Positions 17,421 to 26,426 of a stretch of 64,000 nt of DNA are shown here, piece by piece. The notes beneath the pieces were generated by a model. That model made no database searches and was not told where the DNA came from. It was given only the letters and a program-made list of their open reading frames with translations. The DNA is from Cohnella phaseoli (lineage in GTDB: Bacteria; Bacillota; Bacilli; Paenibacillales; Paenibacillaceae). Position numbers and translations under genes: made by a program. Numbering within the stretch: position 1 is the first letter of the stretch; each line of letters begins with the position of its first letter. The stretch covers positions 105,445-169,444 of the forward strand of contig NZ_QRDZ01000023.1 of NCBI RefSeq assembly GCF_003386235.1, in the 5' to 3' direction.

Positions 17421-17462
17421 TTTAAACCAGCTAACCGCATTTCACAACTAGCCGGGTTTAAA
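17421..17462 (-). other. Stem-loop between permease and binding-protein genes
   Basis: TTTAAACC (17421-17428) pairs with GGTTTAAA (17455-17462), extended by GCTA/TAGC after a small internal loop. No U-run follows on the minus strand, so it looks like an intercistronic mRNA-processing or stability hairpin rather than a terminator. Confidence 0.45.
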
Positions 17463-17472
17463 CGCCGCTATC

Positions 17473-18357
17473 CTAACCTTTCACGGACCCTAAAGTTAAC
17501 CCTCTGACAAAATATTTCTGAAAGAAAGGCAGAATAATCAGCATAGGCGCTGCCGCAAGGACACACATCGCCATTCTGGCCGACTCGGATGGAATCTGCG
17601 AGGTATTCAGCCCGGATAGATTGCCGATGTTGGAGCGGAGGAATTCAATGTTCGCCATCATCCGGTGCAGCATCAGCTGCAAAGGCAGCAGCTTGGGCGA
17701 ATCGATATAGAGAAGAGCCAGCCACCAATCGTTCCAATAGACGAGCAAAATTAGCAAGCCAATCGTCGCAAGCGCGGGCTTGGATAGCGGGAACACGATT
17801 TTCCAATAAATCGTCCATTCGCTTGCCCCGTCGATTTTCGCGGATTCGCTGATCGCTTCCGGTATTTGGCGAAAAAAGGTTCGTAAGATGAGAACATTCA
17901 TCGCGCCGATTAAATAAGGCAGAATCAGCGCCAACAGGCTATCCTTCAAGTCCAAATAGTTAACCATCAGAATATAGCTGGGGACGAGTCCTCCATTAAA
18001 CAGCAGTGTGAAAATGACAAGGAAAGAAAAGAGTTTGCGAAAAATAAATACGCTCCTGGACAACGCATACGCGAATAAGCTGGTCGCCAATAAGCCGATG
18101 ATCGTTCCGCAGGCGGTAACGAGAATCGTCACCTTATAGGCCTGAACCATAATGGACGTGTTGCTGAAAATGTACTTGTAAGCGGTAAAGTCGAATTTTT
18201 GCGGCAATAGCCGGTAACCGTTATCGACCAGCATTTTCTCGTTGCTGAACGAAATGGTTACAATCGCCAGCAAAGGAATCACGCAAAGCAGGCATACGCA
18301 CATCAGGGTGATATTCACGATAGAAGAGGCGCTGCGCCGCTGGAAACTTCGTTTCAA
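17473..18357 (-). CDS. ABC sugar importer permease, YtcP type (second system)
   Basis: A 294-residue membrane protein with about six spans. The EAA loop reads SESAKIDGASEWTIYWKI, followed by FPLSKP, and the C-terminus ends FVRGLTLGSVKG. The start is TTG at 18357: GAGGAGG lies seven bases upstream, and the ATG overlapping that site is in another frame. The gene lies 15 bp behind its partner permease. As in the other systems no ATPase gene accompanies it. Confidence 0.92.
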   Translation of the reverse strand: MKRSFQRRSASSIVNITLMCVCLLCVIPLLAIVTISFSNEKMLVDNGYRLLPQKFDFTAYKYIFSNTSIMVQAYKVTILVTACGTIIGLLATSLFAYALSRSVFIFRKLFSFLVIFTLLFNGGLVPSYILMVNYLDLKDSLLALILPYLIGAMNVLILRTFFRQIPEAISESAKIDGASEWTIYWKIVFPLSKPALATIGLLILLVYWNDWWLALLYIDSPKLLPLQLMLHRMMANIEFLRSNIGNLSGLNTSQIPSESARMAMCVLAAAPMLIILPFFQKYFVRGLTLGSVKG

Positions 18358-18372
18358 AACTCATCCTCCTCT

Positions 18373-19311
18373 CTAAAATAAAGCGCTGTCTTTATCTATT
18401 TTTCTGGCCGCATAGTTGGCGAGGAAGATCACGACCAGCCCCAGCACGGACTGAATGAAATTCACCGCGGAAGACATGCCGAAATCGCCCAAGATTCTTA
18501 ACGTTCTGTATGCGTAAGTATCGATGACATCCGTAGCGGACATCAGCATCCCGGACTGCATGGGCAAGAAGTAAAACAAACCAAAGTCGGAATAGAAAAT
18601 TCGGCCAATCGAGAGCAAGGTCAAAATCGTCAATACCGGAAATAAGAACGGAAGCGAAATGAACCAAACAGTGCGTATGCGGGAAGCTCCGTCAATCTGT
18701 GCCGCTTCGAAATACTCTTTATCGATAGAGATCAAGCAAGCATAATAAATGAGCGTCCCGTAGCCCACGTTTTTCCACACGCTTGCCAGAATAAGAATGA
18801 TCGGCCAATATTGCCGCTCGCTATACCAGCCAACCGCATCAAAGCCGAACCTCTCCAACAAACTGTTGAAAATCCCGAGATTTTCGCTCAGAAAAGCGTA
18901 GGAGGCGAAGGAAACGACAACCCACGACAGGAAGAACGGAAAGAACAGCGTCGTCTGATAGATTTTAATGAGCAACGACCTCGTGACTTCATAAAGAAGC
19001 AGCGCCATAACAACCGATGCGATCGTAGTCGCGACAATACTTCCCAAGTTAAGCAGCAATGTATTGCGGATGACCGGCCAAAAGCTCTCTGAAGAGAAAA
19101 AAAATTCAAAGTTGGAAAACCCCGCCCAAGGGCTGCCCAGAATGCCTTTGTCGAAAGAATATTTCTTGAAGGCCACGATCAATCCATACATTGGAAAGTA
19201 GCTAAATACAAGAATCAACAACATGCCCGGCGCCGACATGAACGACAAATAGATATTGTCGATCCCGGTTAATTTCTTCGTTCTCATCCTCAACTCTCTC
19301 TCCCTCTTCAT
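18373..19311 (-). CDS. ABC sugar importer permease, LplB type (second system)
   Basis: A 312-residue membrane protein with six predicted spans. The EAA loop reads FEAAQIDGASRIRTVWFI, followed by SLPFLFP. Two starts are possible: ATG 19311 (GGAGCGAGAG upstream) and ATG 19287 (GAGGGAGAG upstream), which differ by eight residues. It is the first gene of the second importer unit. A -10 box at 19344-19349 and paired AraC-type sites at 19374-19430 lie upstream, the same arrangement as before the beta-helix gene. The membrane AraC regulator at 24145-26364 is the likely controller. Confidence 0.92.
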   Translation of the reverse strand: MKRERELRMRTKKLTGIDNIYLSFMSAPGMLLILVFSYFPMYGLIVAFKKYSFDKGILGSPWAGFSNFEFFFSSESFWPVIRNTLLLNLGSIVATTIASVVMALLLYEVTRSLLIKIYQTTLFFPFFLSWVVVSFASYAFLSENLGIFNSLLERFGFDAVGWYSERQYWPIILILASVWKNVGYGTLIYYACLISIDKEYFEAAQIDGASRIRTVWFISLPFLFPVLTILTLLSIGRIFYSDFGLFYFLPMQSGMLMSATDVIDTYAYRTLRILGDFGMSSAVNFIQSVLGLVVIFLANYAARKIDKDSALF

Positions 19312-19343
19312 GCTCTCGCTCCGTTGTACCGGCTTTCGGTTCT

Positions 19344-19430
19344 ATCATAGGACCCGCAAACGGATTTAGAGAAGTTTGATAAGTGGCATTTGCTTGTATT
19401 CGCGATCAAAAACGGGCTTTCATTTGCGGT
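19344..19430 (-). promoter_or_regulatory. Predicted promoter and paired AraC-type sites of the second importer operon
   Basis: On the minus strand: distal site ACCGCAAATGAAAG (19430-19417), proximal site GCCACTTATCAAAC (19387-19374) and -10 TATGAT (19349-19344). The two sites are 43 bp apart, close to four helical turns. The proximal site ends 24 bp before the -10. Closely similar sites and the identical -10 precede the beta-helix gene. Confidence 0.55.
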
Positions 19431-19469
19431 ATTCCCTTCAATTGAAGGCGGCGGTACACTGTCTCTTAT

Positions 19470-19513
19470 CAAAAACAGAGAGCATCGGCCCCCATCAGGC
19501 CGCGCTCTCTGTT
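19470..19513 (-). terminator. Intrinsic terminator of the beta-helix gene
   Basis: AACAGAGAGC (19474-19483) pairs with GCTCTCTGTT (19504-19513), followed on the minus strand by a TTTTT run. It lies 15 bp after the stop codon at 19528 and separates this gene from the importer operon. Confidence 0.85.
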
Positions 19514-19527
19514 CCGTATTGCGTTAT

Positions 19528-22500
19528 TCAATTGCTGTAAGGATACAGGTTAACCGCATGCGTCATCCCGTAGACACTGAAGAATCCTTCCTCGGTAATG
19601 GGATTATCGTTATCGACCACGTCGAATACTTTAACCCCGTCCACATAAAGGAATATCCGCACGCCTTGATCGATATTAATGGCACCGGTTTGAATGCTGT
19701 GACGCTGATTAGGAAAATAATGCACATTATCTACATTTCCGAATCTCGGCGTGTAGCCCGGTATCGTGCCGATAAGCATTTCCCTAACGCCATTCGTCCA
19801 TTTCTGCAATTCCCAGCTGTCATGGTTGACTCCGATTGCATAAGCTTGGGTGGAAGTGTCCAGATACGTCGAATAGGGATCCTGATCTCGCAGCGTAAAG
19901 GCAATCCAGTCTTTCCCATCCGTCGTCAAATCGGATTCCATGTCGAAAGCAAGCACGACGTCGCCATATTGGTTGCCCGCATACCCGCTGTTCCCCGCAA
20001 TGGAAATGCCGGTTTCCGGCGAAGGCAGCACTGTCACGGGAGCGCTCCATGCCGAAACGTCTTGAATCGCATCGTCCAACAAAACTTCCGGCGCTGTAAT
20101 CGGTCCTGTTGCGCTGCTCGTATGCTTCGCCGTAATCGTCCACACATAAGATTTGCTTCCGTTAGAAAGCGTAAAAGTGATTGGACCCTGCGAAAAATCA
20201 ATCGGACTGCCGCCATAACCAACAACGGAATAGCCCGGTTCCAGCGTAAATACAGGCGTAAGCGCCGATAAATCCGCATCCTCCGCTACAAAGATTTTTA
20301 CCGATTGCTCGAGCGGTCGGATCGACACGCCGCTCTCTTCGTCCAATATCGATACATTCAGCAGCCCATAATCGTTTTTCAAATAAAAAGCCGGAGAATC
20401 CGGGTACATCTCCAATTGGATTTGGTGTCTGGCCACGACTCTTGGCGGAACGTCATCGGCAATATGCGCGTAGCTCGGCTCCAGCCCCGCATTGGCCACA
20501 ATCGACGCCGCCCCCGGTACGGACGCAAAGTCCCCTCCCGGAACGTACGTATTGTTCACTACCGAGTTGTTGACGCCATGATCCCTGCTGCGATTGACAC
20601 TATAATAGTTATCGTGGATATGGTTATCGTGAATTGAAGTCGTCCACATGGATTGCCACCAATAAACGGGACCGCCCACCACATTATTTTTTACTTCAAT
20701 ATTGCTTGACCCCTCGTCCAGGTAAATGCCGACATCCTTGTCATACTGACCGTCGTTGTTCCCGTAGACGTAATTCCCGGAGATCACTGTGCCGGGTTGG
20801 GCGCCGAGCGTGTAGATTAATCCACCGTCATGCTGCGTTTTGCCCACATCGTAGATCAGGTTATTCTCGATCCGATTATTTTGGGCGCTTGTCGGTGTCG
20901 TGTATCCTTGCGTTCCTCCCGGATCCGGTTGCCCCCATCCCCATCCAAGAGAAACTCCGGTGTAAGGAACGGCATGAATCTCATTATGAGAAACAACCGT
21001 ATTCTTCGTAAAGCCTACGAAAATGGCCACAGAGTCGAAATAATCCGCGCCGATTCTCGTAATATAGTTATTGCTGACTACGTTATCTTTCACGATATCT
21101 CGCGCATCGCTAATATAAGCGTGATGATCCTCAATGCTGCCGATAAAGATTCCGCCCGAGGAGAGATCATGAAACGCGTTTCCGACCACTTGGTTGTCGC
21201 TGCTTGCCCGCCATATACGCAGACCGCCGGCGCCCAGGTTTCTGAAGGTGTTGTTCTCTACAAGGATATTATGACTGTAACTCATCTCTACCGCGGAAGG
21301 CACGGAAACAAAATTATCCGCGTTCGGTTCGACATAAGTACCGCCTTGGGCATCCGCATAACTATGGCTATTCGGTCCGCTCCAGCCTGCATATTCAAAC
21401 GTAAGACCGCTGAATGTCAGATTCCGTACAGGGGATTCAAGCGTTCCTTTCACGACGAGCAACTTTTCCGTATCCGGTAAAACCGCAGTTAAGCTCGAGA
21501 TCGTTTCTCCTGCCTTGGGCTTATAATACAAGGTAGGAACACCGCTTTGATCGACCGTTCCCCGGCGATCCAAATACCATTCTCCTTCTTGGTCCAAAAG
21601 TTCATAAGCATTCTCGATCCAGGTTGGCCGATCGCTCGTTGCTGTCGTTAGCGTCCAATATACCGGATCCAATACGACATTGGTGCCGTCTGCGTTCACC
21701 CGTTCAACCCTGACGATGTTATGGTACCACCAGCGCAAAATGTGAACTTCAAGATTATCCGCGTTATGCCAATCTTTAAGATTGTAGCTCGCCGGAACTT
21801 TGAATCCCGACTTGTCGGCCTTATTAAAAATGACGCCGTCCGTCAGCTTCGCCGGTCCGTTGCTTGCATTTCCGGACGAAGAGGAGGAGGTTACTGATCG
21901 ATTAAAGGAATAGGTTTCGCCTGCAAGTTGGGCCCCCGCCGCTGACACGATCCCCCCGGGAGCCGGTAAAGTTGCCGATGTAGCAGCCAGCAGCACCTCC
22001 GCCTCCGCAAGCTGGAAACGATAATAGGTTTGCCCCTCGTAAACTTCTCCATTTCTCGTTTTCTGCGGAATGATCCGAATGTATCTGGCTTCGACAGGCT
22101 GGGCAAAAATAAACTCCTGCGCGGCGCCGTGACTATCCGGAACTTGATTCAATTTTAATGCGTCCTGATAATCTACGCCGTTAAGCGAGGTTTGGAGGAT
22201 AATTTCTTCCGGATAGTGATAGTTTTCCCCTAGCGAAGTCACCATCGGATACAGCCTTACTCCGCCTGTTTCTTGCGGCGCTCCAAGGTCGATCGTAACC
22301 TTGGCGTCAGCCCTGTAAGGCGTTAGGTCGGATCCGGAAGTGTAATACCCTTCCGCGCCATTCCGGATGCCGTCGGTTATTTTATCTTTCGATAATGACC
22401 AATCCGGATATTCCCATGAGCTTGGAGCGTCGACCGGCGCATTTAGAGCAAGGTTGGCAGAACGATATACGGCGAAGTCGGCCAGTTGAAGTCTATAGTA

Positions 22501-23853
22501 GGTTACGCCTTCATACGGCTCTCCATTGCCGATTTCACGCGTTTTTAAACGAATGGATTTGGCCTCGGTTGGCGCAAAGGCTACCGTCAACGGTTGATCC
22601 GTCCACTGAGCATCGTTAACTTGCGTCACTAGCGTCCAGTTTGTTCCGTCATTGCTTTTCTCAATATCGAAATCTACCGGTACATGCACAGCCTCGCCCG
22701 AGATCGTTCGAGCCTGCAAGCGAATCGCGGAGATCGACTCGGCCCGTCCGGTACTCAACGTAATCGAAGCGATTCTGGGAACGGAAGGATCGGGACTGCT
22801 TACCGTTGTAATAACGGTATTCGGATCGCCGTCTGTCAGGAAGCTTGCAGGCCAGTCGTCGACCAGCGCTTGATCCTGAATGACGGCGGGCTTATTCAGC
22901 GCAATATTGGTGCTGAAATCCGTTCGCTCGACCAGGTCGAGGTTGGGCGAATACGTATTTTCCTTGCTGCCCACGATGATTTCGGACAAAATCAGGCGAT
23001 GCTTGCCCGCTTCCAATCGATTGGATTCGCCCAGCTTGGTTACGTTGAGTTTCACGTAGCGCGCTTCCTGATTGCTGAAATCGTAGATATGCTCAGTCAG
23101 CAAATCAGGAGTCGTCTGTCCGTAAACCGATTTGGCAACCGTAAAGTTAGCGCCGTCCTGCGAGACTTCAATCGTGAAGTCGACGGGAAATCCCGCTGCT
23201 TTATTGTTAACCGTCTTTAAGGAAGACGGATACAACTTCACTCTTGACACGTCATCCCTAACTTCTCCGAGATCTACAACAACCCATTCATTTGCGTTTT
23301 GTCCCGTATGCGCCTCGCTCAGGTATCCGTCCGAACCGGACCATAGCCAATCCACGGGGCTTTGTTCGCTCTTCGCGCGCGTTGCCCGCTCGCCGTTGAC
23401 ATAGAATTGTCTTGCGCCTTCGGCTCCCGCCGGTACAGTCGCTTTATAGATGCCCAGACTTGCATCGAACAGCGACCATTGCCCTACCTCTTTGCCTCCT
23501 GTCAGGACAGGCGCGGCTCCCGGCGCCGCTGTGTATCGAACGCGATGATTGCCGACGCCTGAATCTTCCGGGCCGAATTGCAAAGTGTCGTCTATCGCAT
23601 ATGACCCGTCTTTTAGATAGACGACAATGTCCCCCGTCATACCGCCGATCTGGCCTCTGACGACATCTCTTGCCCGCTCGATCGTTCTGAACGGACTTGA
23701 CTCGCTGCCTGCATTCTGATCGTTTCCGTCAGGGGATACCCAATACTCGAGATAAGGCGGATTCGGATTAGCCGCCGCCAAGCTCGGAAACGAACTCAGC
23801 ACCATCATAATCGCAAGCACGACCATCTGTAAGCGCTTACCATTTCCTTTCAT
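19528..23853 (-). CDS. Large secreted right-handed beta-helix protein with discoidin-like regions (GH141-like)
   Basis: 1441 residues with a signal peptide (1 to about 27, ending LAAANP). It begins with YWVSPDGNDQNAGS and PFRTIERARD, typical of beta-helix glycosidases such as the GH141 group. Three F5/8 type C-like regions follow at about 165-290, 310-465 and 465-625. From GLTFEYAGW (~813) to about 1105 lie repeated N-rich beta-helix rungs such as NNYITRIGADYF and HDNHIHDNYY. The last ~210 residues look like a concanavalin-type lectin module. It should act outside the cell on a branched glycan. A cre-like box overlaps codons 4-9. It stands alone between its own promoter and terminator, divergent from the AraC regulator. 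The GH141 link is by recalled sequence style and is uncertain. Confidence 0.72.
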   Translation of the reverse strand: MKGNGKRLQMVVLAIMMVLSSFPSLAAANPNPPYLEYWVSPDGNDQNAGSESSPFRTIERARDVVRGQIGGMTGDIVVYLKDGSYAIDDTLQFGPEDSGVGNHRVRYTAAPGAAPVLTGGKEVGQWSLFDASLGIYKATVPAGAEGARQFYVNGERATRAKSEQSPVDWLWSGSDGYLSEAHTGQNANEWVVVDLGEVRDDVSRVKLYPSSLKTVNNKAAGFPVDFTIEVSQDGANFTVAKSVYGQTTPDLLTEHIYDFSNQEARYVKLNVTKLGESNRLEAGKHRLILSEIIVGSKENTYSPNLDLVERTDFSTNIALNKPAVIQDQALVDDWPASFLTDGDPNTVITTVSSPDPSVPRIASITLSTGRAESISAIRLQARTISGEAVHVPVDFDIEKSNDGTNWTLVTQVNDAQWTDQPLTVAFAPTEAKSIRLKTREIGNGEPYEGVTYYRLQLADFAVYRSANLALNAPVDAPSSWEYPDWSLSKDKITDGIRNGAEGYYTSGSDLTPYRADAKVTIDLGAPQETGGVRLYPMVTSLGENYHYPEEIILQTSLNGVDYQDALKLNQVPDSHGAAQEFIFAQPVEARYIRIIPQKTRNGEVYEGQTYYRFQLAEAEVLLAATSATLPAPGGIVSAAGAQLAGETYSFNRSVTSSSSSGNASNGPAKLTDGVIFNKADKSGFKVPASYNLKDWHNADNLEVHILRWWYHNIVRVERVNADGTNVVLDPVYWTLTTATSDRPTWIENAYELLDQEGEWYLDRRGTVDQSGVPTLYYKPKAGETISSLTAVLPDTEKLLVVKGTLESPVRNLTFSGLTFEYAGWSGPNSHSYADAQGGTYVEPNADNFVSVPSAVEMSYSHNILVENNTFRNLGAGGLRIWRASSDNQVVGNAFHDLSSGGIFIGSIEDHHAYISDARDIVKDNVVSNNYITRIGADYFDSVAIFVGFTKNTVVSHNEIHAVPYTGVSLGWGWGQPDPGGTQGYTTPTSAQNNRIENNLIYDVGKTQHDGGLIYTLGAQPGTVISGNYVYGNNDGQYDKDVGIYLDEGSSNIEVKNNVVGGPVYWWQSMWTTSIHDNHIHDNYYSVNRSRDHGVNNSVVNNTYVPGGDFASVPGAASIVANAGLEPSYAHIADDVPPRVVARHQIQLEMYPDSPAFYLKNDYGLLNVSILDEESGVSIRPLEQSVKIFVAEDADLSALTPVFTLEPGYSVVGYGGSPIDFSQGPITFTLSNGSKSYVWTITAKHTSSATGPITAPEVLLDDAIQDVSAWSAPVTVLPSPETGISIAGNSGYAGNQYGDVVLAFDMESDLTTDGKDWIAFTLRDQDPYSTYLDTSTQAYAIGVNHDSWELQKWTNGVREMLIGTIPGYTPRFGNVDNVHYFPNQRHSIQTGAINIDQGVRIFLYVDGVKVFDVVDNDNPITEEGFFSVYGMTHAVNLYPYSN
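23828..23842. promoter_or_regulatory. cre-like box inside the start of the beta-helix gene
   Basis: TGTAAGCGCTTACCA overlaps codons 4-9 of the gene. Thirteen of 14 cre consensus positions match on the minus strand, and the core GTAAGCGCTTAC is a perfect palindrome. Confidence 0.5.
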
Positions 23854-23915
23854 TTTCGCACCTCCAGGTTAGATTAAGCGCCTTAAACCGATGCCTCTCA
23901 GTCGGCGCTCACCAT

Positions 23916-24000
23916 ATCATAACAAGGAGAATGTCGCGGCCCCACTTTGATTAACGGCTATATCTGCTTTTTATCAAGAGCAGACTCTTTGATTTGTGGC
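23916..24000 (-). promoter_or_regulatory. Predicted promoter and paired AraC-type sites of the beta-helix gene
   Basis: On the minus strand: distal site GCCACAAATCAAAG (24000-23987), proximal site GCCGTTAATCAAAG (23958-23945) and -10 TATGAT (23921-23916). The sites are 42 bp apart. The proximal site ends 23 bp before the -10. The same layout lies upstream of the importer operon at 19344-19430. Confidence 0.55.
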
Positions 24001-24026
24001 ACTCTCTTGGGAATCCGACTATTGCA

Positions 24027-24087
24027 TTTACTTTAATAATTGATCGCCCTATAATAACGTCAGCAACAAACCGAGAGGGCGCTTTCA
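24027..24087 (+). promoter_or_regulatory. Promoter and cre-like box of the membrane AraC regulator gene
   Basis: TTTACT (24027-24032), a 17-bp spacer and TATAAT (24050-24055) form a good promoter. A cre-like AGAGGGCGCTTTCA (24074-24087, 12 of 14 on the reverse strand) lies just after the expected transcription start. Confidence 0.5.
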
Positions 24088-24144
24088 AACAAAAAATAAG
24101 CCAACTCTCTTCACCAGGTGAAATTGAACTTCGGGGGAAACCGG

Positions 24145-26364
24145 ATGCTCGCTAAATTCAGACAAATCAAAACTTCTTATTTTAAGCTGCTGCTGCTCGC
24201 GTGTCTGGGTTTCTTTCTTGTATCGCTTACGCTGCTTTTCATCCCTTTATACATCAGTTTCCAAAACTCGATTGTGAAGTCCGTTTCTTCCCATTCTCTT
24301 AAAACATTGTCCCAAACCAGCTATAGCGTCGAGTTTATGCAGGAATCCGCCAATACGGTCGCCGAACAATTATTTTTCAACAGTACGATTAACCAGTTGC
24401 TTTATGCTTTGGACTACAATGACATCGATACCATTATTTCGCTCAACACCTTGAACAGCTATGTGAAATCGACCCTGTTCATCGAATCGGTCTATATCTA
24501 TAGCTCCAAAACCGGAAACGTGAGCTTTTCAAGCAAAACGAACGGGTCGGGTTTTGAGCATATCGACGACTTCTATGACTCCGATTACTTGAAAACGCTG
24601 AAAGCCAACGAGTCTTCCCGCTTCATCCCGTTTCCCAGGATTACGAGCAACGACAAGCTGGTTTATTCCTTCTTGCTCCCGTCCTCCAGAAGCTCCGACC
24701 TGATGTTTTCAAATTCAATCATGATTAATATTTCAGCGAAATGGTTGGAAAATACGTATAAATCTATCGGGAATCAGCAAGACGATATGATTTTGATTAT
24801 CGATTCTAACGGCGTCGTCGTGAATCAAAACGCATACGCTCCCGTGCTTGCCGACCTGAAGGAAGATCCCATGATCGTACGTATTTTAAATGAGCGGGTT
24901 AATGAAGGCTATTTCCTGTCCAGCATGGATGGCGAGAAGCAGTTGGTCACCTATACCTCCTCTCCCGAAACGGGGTGGAGCTTCGTCCTGCTAACGCCCT
25001 ACTCGACCATTCTTGGCAGCTTCGCCAATTTGAAAACGATCATTTTTGCGATTTATTTCTCGATTATGATTTGCGGCATTCCGATCTGCCTGATCGTCAC
25101 CAAGAGATTGTATGTTCCCTATAGCGTCATCCAAAATAAACTCGTTGACTTAGAGGTCAGATACAAATCGAATCATATGGTAGAGAAGCAAAACAAGCTG
25201 CATGCGCTGCTCGTTTTTCCTTCTCCCTTCTCGGAATCTCAAGTGCTTCAGCTCAAAGCGGCGAATCAATTCAAAGTCCGTTTTGACCAGCCCTACTCCA
25301 TGCTGCTGCTGCAGATCGATCGCTTCGCCGATTTCTGCGACCAGTATCCGATACGGGATCGCGCTCTGATTACCTATTGCATTCAAAATATTTCCGAAGA
25401 GATCATCGGGAAGGTGGTTGGCGCCGAATCCGTTCAGATCGATAGGAATGGCGTGTGCATGCTATTCAATCAAACTTCCGAATTGCAGACACGGCTCACT
25501 CCTCTCGTCAAAGAAATTCAGCAGACTGTCCGCAAGGATCTTAAATTATCCGTTAGCGTATGCGTTGCGGAATCCGGACATACGATTGCCGATGCTTCTC
25601 AAATCTACCAGACTGCTCGAGAAAGCATTCTAAACAAGTTCTTCAAGGGGCCTGGCTGTATCGTCTATGCAAGCGATGAGACCGCCAAAAAGCGCGCAGG
25701 CCATTCGGAATATCAGCCGGCAAGGCAGAAGCAGCTAACCGATCTGATCATGGTCGGGAAATTTGAAGCGGCCAAAAAGCTCTTGTCCGAGATGATCGAG
25801 AATTTGAAGGACGCCCATTACGACTATTTCTCTCAAATCATTCTAACGATTACGTTGGAGCTGAATAACACGATCCAATTGCTGGAGAAAGCCAATGAGC
25901 TTACCCTTCCGTTTCAATTCAATACGTTCATTGCCAAAATTAACAATATGGGGTCCGTCGAAGAGCTGCTGAACTTATTTTTTCGATTGTTCGACGAAAT
26001 GGATGCGCAGCTGGAACTGAAGAAAAAATCGAAGAACGAGAAATTGGTCCAAGAGATTATCGGGATTATTCAGCGGGACTACCGCGACGTCAATCTCTCC
26101 CTTGAATCCATCGCCGACCTTGTTCATTTATCGAGCTCGCATCTGCGGCGATTATTCAAAAAGGAAACGGGCTCATCTATTGCGGATTATATTAGCAGAA
26201 CGCGCATGGAGCAGGCGACGCACCTGCTCCTATCCACCTCGCTGTCTATCGCGAACATCTCCGAACAAGTAGGTTACGTGAACAGCACCTATTTCTTTAC
26301 GCTATTTAAGAAGGCTCATGGGATTACTCCTGCGGAATTCAGAAGTAAGTATGCAACTACTTAA
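24145..26364 (+). CDS. Membrane-bound one-component AraC regulator with extracellular sensor
   Basis: About 739 residues. TM1 lies at about 15-40, an extracellular sensor spans ~40-285, and TM2 (IIFAIYFSIMICGIPICLIV) is followed by a cytoplasmic middle region. The last ~100 residues carry the AraC double helix-turn-helix (ESIADLVHLSSSHLRRLFKK and ANISEQVGYVNSTYFFTLFK). There is no receiver or kinase domain, so sensing and DNA binding are in one chain. ATG 24145 has GGGGGA six bases upstream, better than the GTG at 24118. It is divergent from the beta-helix gene. The paired sites before that gene and before the importer at 19311 are its probable targets. Confidence 0.9.
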   Translation: MLAKFRQIKTSYFKLLLLACLGFFLVSLTLLFIPLYISFQNSIVKSVSSHSLKTLSQTSYSVEFMQESANTVAEQLFFNSTINQLLYALDYNDIDTIISLNTLNSYVKSTLFIESVYIYSSKTGNVSFSSKTNGSGFEHIDDFYDSDYLKTLKANESSRFIPFPRITSNDKLVYSFLLPSSRSSDLMFSNSIMINISAKWLENTYKSIGNQQDDMILIIDSNGVVVNQNAYAPVLADLKEDPMIVRILNERVNEGYFLSSMDGEKQLVTYTSSPETGWSFVLLTPYSTILGSFANLKTIIFAIYFSIMICGIPICLIVTKRLYVPYSVIQNKLVDLEVRYKSNHMVEKQNKLHALLVFPSPFSESQVLQLKAANQFKVRFDQPYSMLLLQIDRFADFCDQYPIRDRALITYCIQNISEEIIGKVVGAESVQIDRNGVCMLFNQTSELQTRLTPLVKEIQQTVRKDLKLSVSVCVAESGHTIADASQIYQTARESILNKFFKGPGCIVYASDETAKKRAGHSEYQPARQKQLTDLIMVGKFEAAKKLLSEMIENLKDAHYDYFSQIILTITLELNNTIQLLEKANELTLPFQFNTFIAKINNMGSVEELLNLFFRLFDEMDAQLELKKKSKNEKLVQEIIGIIQRDYRDVNLSLESIADLVHLSSSHLRRLFKKETGSSIADYISRTRMEQATHLLLSTSLSIANISEQVGYVNSTYFFTLFKKAHGITPAEFRSKYATT

Positions 26365-26374
26365 CAAGGAAAAG

Positions 26375-26405
26375 GAGGCTGTCTCAAACAAAATGAGACA
26401 GCCTC
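26375..26405. terminator. Terminator between convergent genes
   Basis: GAGGCTGTCTCA (26375-26386) pairs perfectly with TGAGACAGCCTC (26394-26405), with a 7-base loop. It lies between the stops of the AraC regulator (26364) and the GH-D enzyme (26427). The minus strand continues with T-rich CTTTTCCTT. Confidence 0.75.
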
Positions 26406-26426
26406 AACGATAAGATGGCTAGGCCG

